DNA of 31,213 nt from Pseudovirgaria hyperparasitica (Eukaryota > Ascomycota > Dothideomycetes > Acrospermales > Acrospermaceae), in the NCBI RefSeq assembly GCF_010093815.1, contig NW_022985553.1, positions 1,838,570 through 1,869,782 of the forward strand. Reading direction: 5' to 3'. A program made the position numbers and the translations under genes. The notes beneath the pieces were generated by a model. It made no database searches. It was given only the letters and a program-made list of their open reading frames with translations, and was not told the origin of the DNA. Below are positions 30,389 to 31,213 of this stretch, one piece after another (the first letter of the stretch is position 1; each line of letters starts with the position of its first letter).

Positions 30389-31213
30389 CTACTAGTACTA
30401 GAGGAGTAGTAGATATATAAGTATCTATCGGGAGACGTCCTTAGGGTACTTATTAAGCTATTATACGATATCTAAAGTCTTCGTAATATAGATAAGCTAT
30501 TACCGTTATATATGGAGGTTAGGGTATATAGCTAGATAGTGGCGTATTATACCTCTCCGGCCGTACGCCTTACACTATAGGGAGGTATTAGGAACGCCTC
30601 TCTTATAGATATAGTATAGGAGTCCTATAGCGCCCGTTCGGGCTTAGATAAGTATAGATACTTAGGCTTTCGTTAGCCCTTTATATATCTATTTACTCGG
30701 TTCCTTCTATGGCCCTTAAATCTACTCTAGGTACCTATCCTACTAGAAGGTCTAGTAGGCACGGAGTGCCTCTTTCTACTTATCTTAAGTCCACGACCGT
30801 ATATTTTTCACGAGTTCTTAAAGGCTCTACTAGTCTAGGAGAGCGTCTGGGTTATCTCGGACTTCTTATACTACTTAGCTAGAGTCGGCTTCTATTAAGC
30901 ACCTATACCGTATTTAATTCCGGCCTATATATAGGAGTATACGGTAATATATACTAATTCGTGCGCGTAGCGCGGCGAAAGTATATTCTACGTTTCCTAT
31001 GCGTTCCTATACTTATTATTTAGTAAAGTATACCACTCTCTATATCTAGTAGAAGTTATATATACTTATGACGTCTATCTCGTGTCGTAGTAGTACCGTG
31101 TTAGTAGCTTTATATACGCCTAATATAAGACGGAGTATACGGTTCTATATGGATTCGAGCTTTATTCGCCTAGTCTATATAAGGGCCGTGTACTAGCACT
31201 CGTGTCCGTACGT
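30389..31213 (-). pseudogene. LINE B ORF2 C-terminal part, RIP-inactivated
   Basis: C-terminal ~275 codons of the LINE ORF2, after the reverse transcriptase catalytic box. The last residues read LNKYPKDVSR.ILIYLLLL, matching LNKYPKNVAR.ILVHLPLP of LINE A, then TAG codons at 30389-30394. The Cys/His-rich end motif lies near 30550 and is damaged. The region aligns with LINE A 12943-13770. Confidence 0.82.

Larger units (their letters stand above)
30031..31213 (-). mobile_element. LINE B: second Tad-like LINE, 3' part, runs off the right edge
   Basis: Aligns with LINE A from the ATT-repeat tail (30031-30055) through the 3' UTR and the palindrome (30275) to the C-terminal ORF2. It is inserted in the Copia element upstream of integrase. 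The 5' end and right target duplication are outside the window, so the exact left boundary (~30030) rests on where similarity to LINE A begins. Confidence 0.87.

Noticed and set aside
1-31213. An alternative genetic code in which TAA and TAG mean glutamine, which would make many frames open.
   Set aside because: Trp positions are also stops, Cys and His positions are Tyr, and Asp is Asn, including catalytic sites. The changes follow CpA/TpG context on both strands, as in RIP, not codon meaning.

Overview
The window looks like transposon-filled, non-genic chromatin from a filamentous ascomycete (Pezizomycotina). No intact gene was found. Every recognisable protein region is a transposable-element gene, apart from one enzyme-like reading frame of unknown ownership. 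All are broken in the way repeat-induced point mutation (RIP) breaks genes. CpA is almost absent and TpA is abundant: bases 1-60 hold 11 TpA, no CpA and no TpG. Stops inside the frames are TAG or TAA where Gln or Trp is expected. Conserved Cys and His have become Tyr, and catalytic Asp has become Asn. All of these are CpA-to-TpA changes on one strand or the other.

Layout. (1) 1-5650, + strand: gag-pol of a Ty3/Gypsy element ('element X'), entering from the left edge in one continuous frame. It is followed by a polypurine tract and two short tandem arrays (5672-6240). (2) About 6242-9272, + strand: a ~1000-codon frame with the signature of a 2-oxoglutarate/Fe(II) dioxygenase, RIP-damaged, then ~500 bp ending in what looks like an LTR edge at 9823. 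(3) 9824-20769, + strand: Gypsy copy 1, missing its first 1074 bp. It is itself interrupted by a minus-strand Tad-like LINE ('LINE A', 12590-16605, 15-bp target duplication) and by a 602-bp miniature LTR element ('TRIM', 19157-19758, 5-bp target duplication). (4) 20770-21376 and 28764-30030, - strand: two halves of one Ty1/Copia pol, split by Gypsy copy 2. (5) 21377-28758, - strand: complete Gypsy copy 2 with two 228-bp LTRs and a 5-bp target duplication. (6) ~30031-31213, - strand: the 3' end of a second LINE of the LINE A family ('LINE B'), running off the right edge.

The nesting can be checked by arithmetic. Removing LINE A and TRIM with one copy of each target duplication leaves 6308 bp of Gypsy copy 1, and the matching stretch of copy 2 is also exactly 6308 bp. 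Removing Gypsy copy 2 restores the Copia reverse transcriptase frame. Insertion order: Copia first, then the two Gypsy copies and LINE B into it, then LINE A and TRIM into Gypsy copy 1.

The best leads are: the dioxygenase frame and whether it is retrotransposon cargo; the TRIM, whose sequence just after the left LTR is complementary to the predicted start of its own RNA (a Tf1-like self-priming layout that Gypsy copy 2 shares); a near-perfect ~33-bp palindrome in three unrelated contexts; and a possible antisense gene in the long 3' region of the Gypsy family. All translations were done by eye, and no database search was possible.
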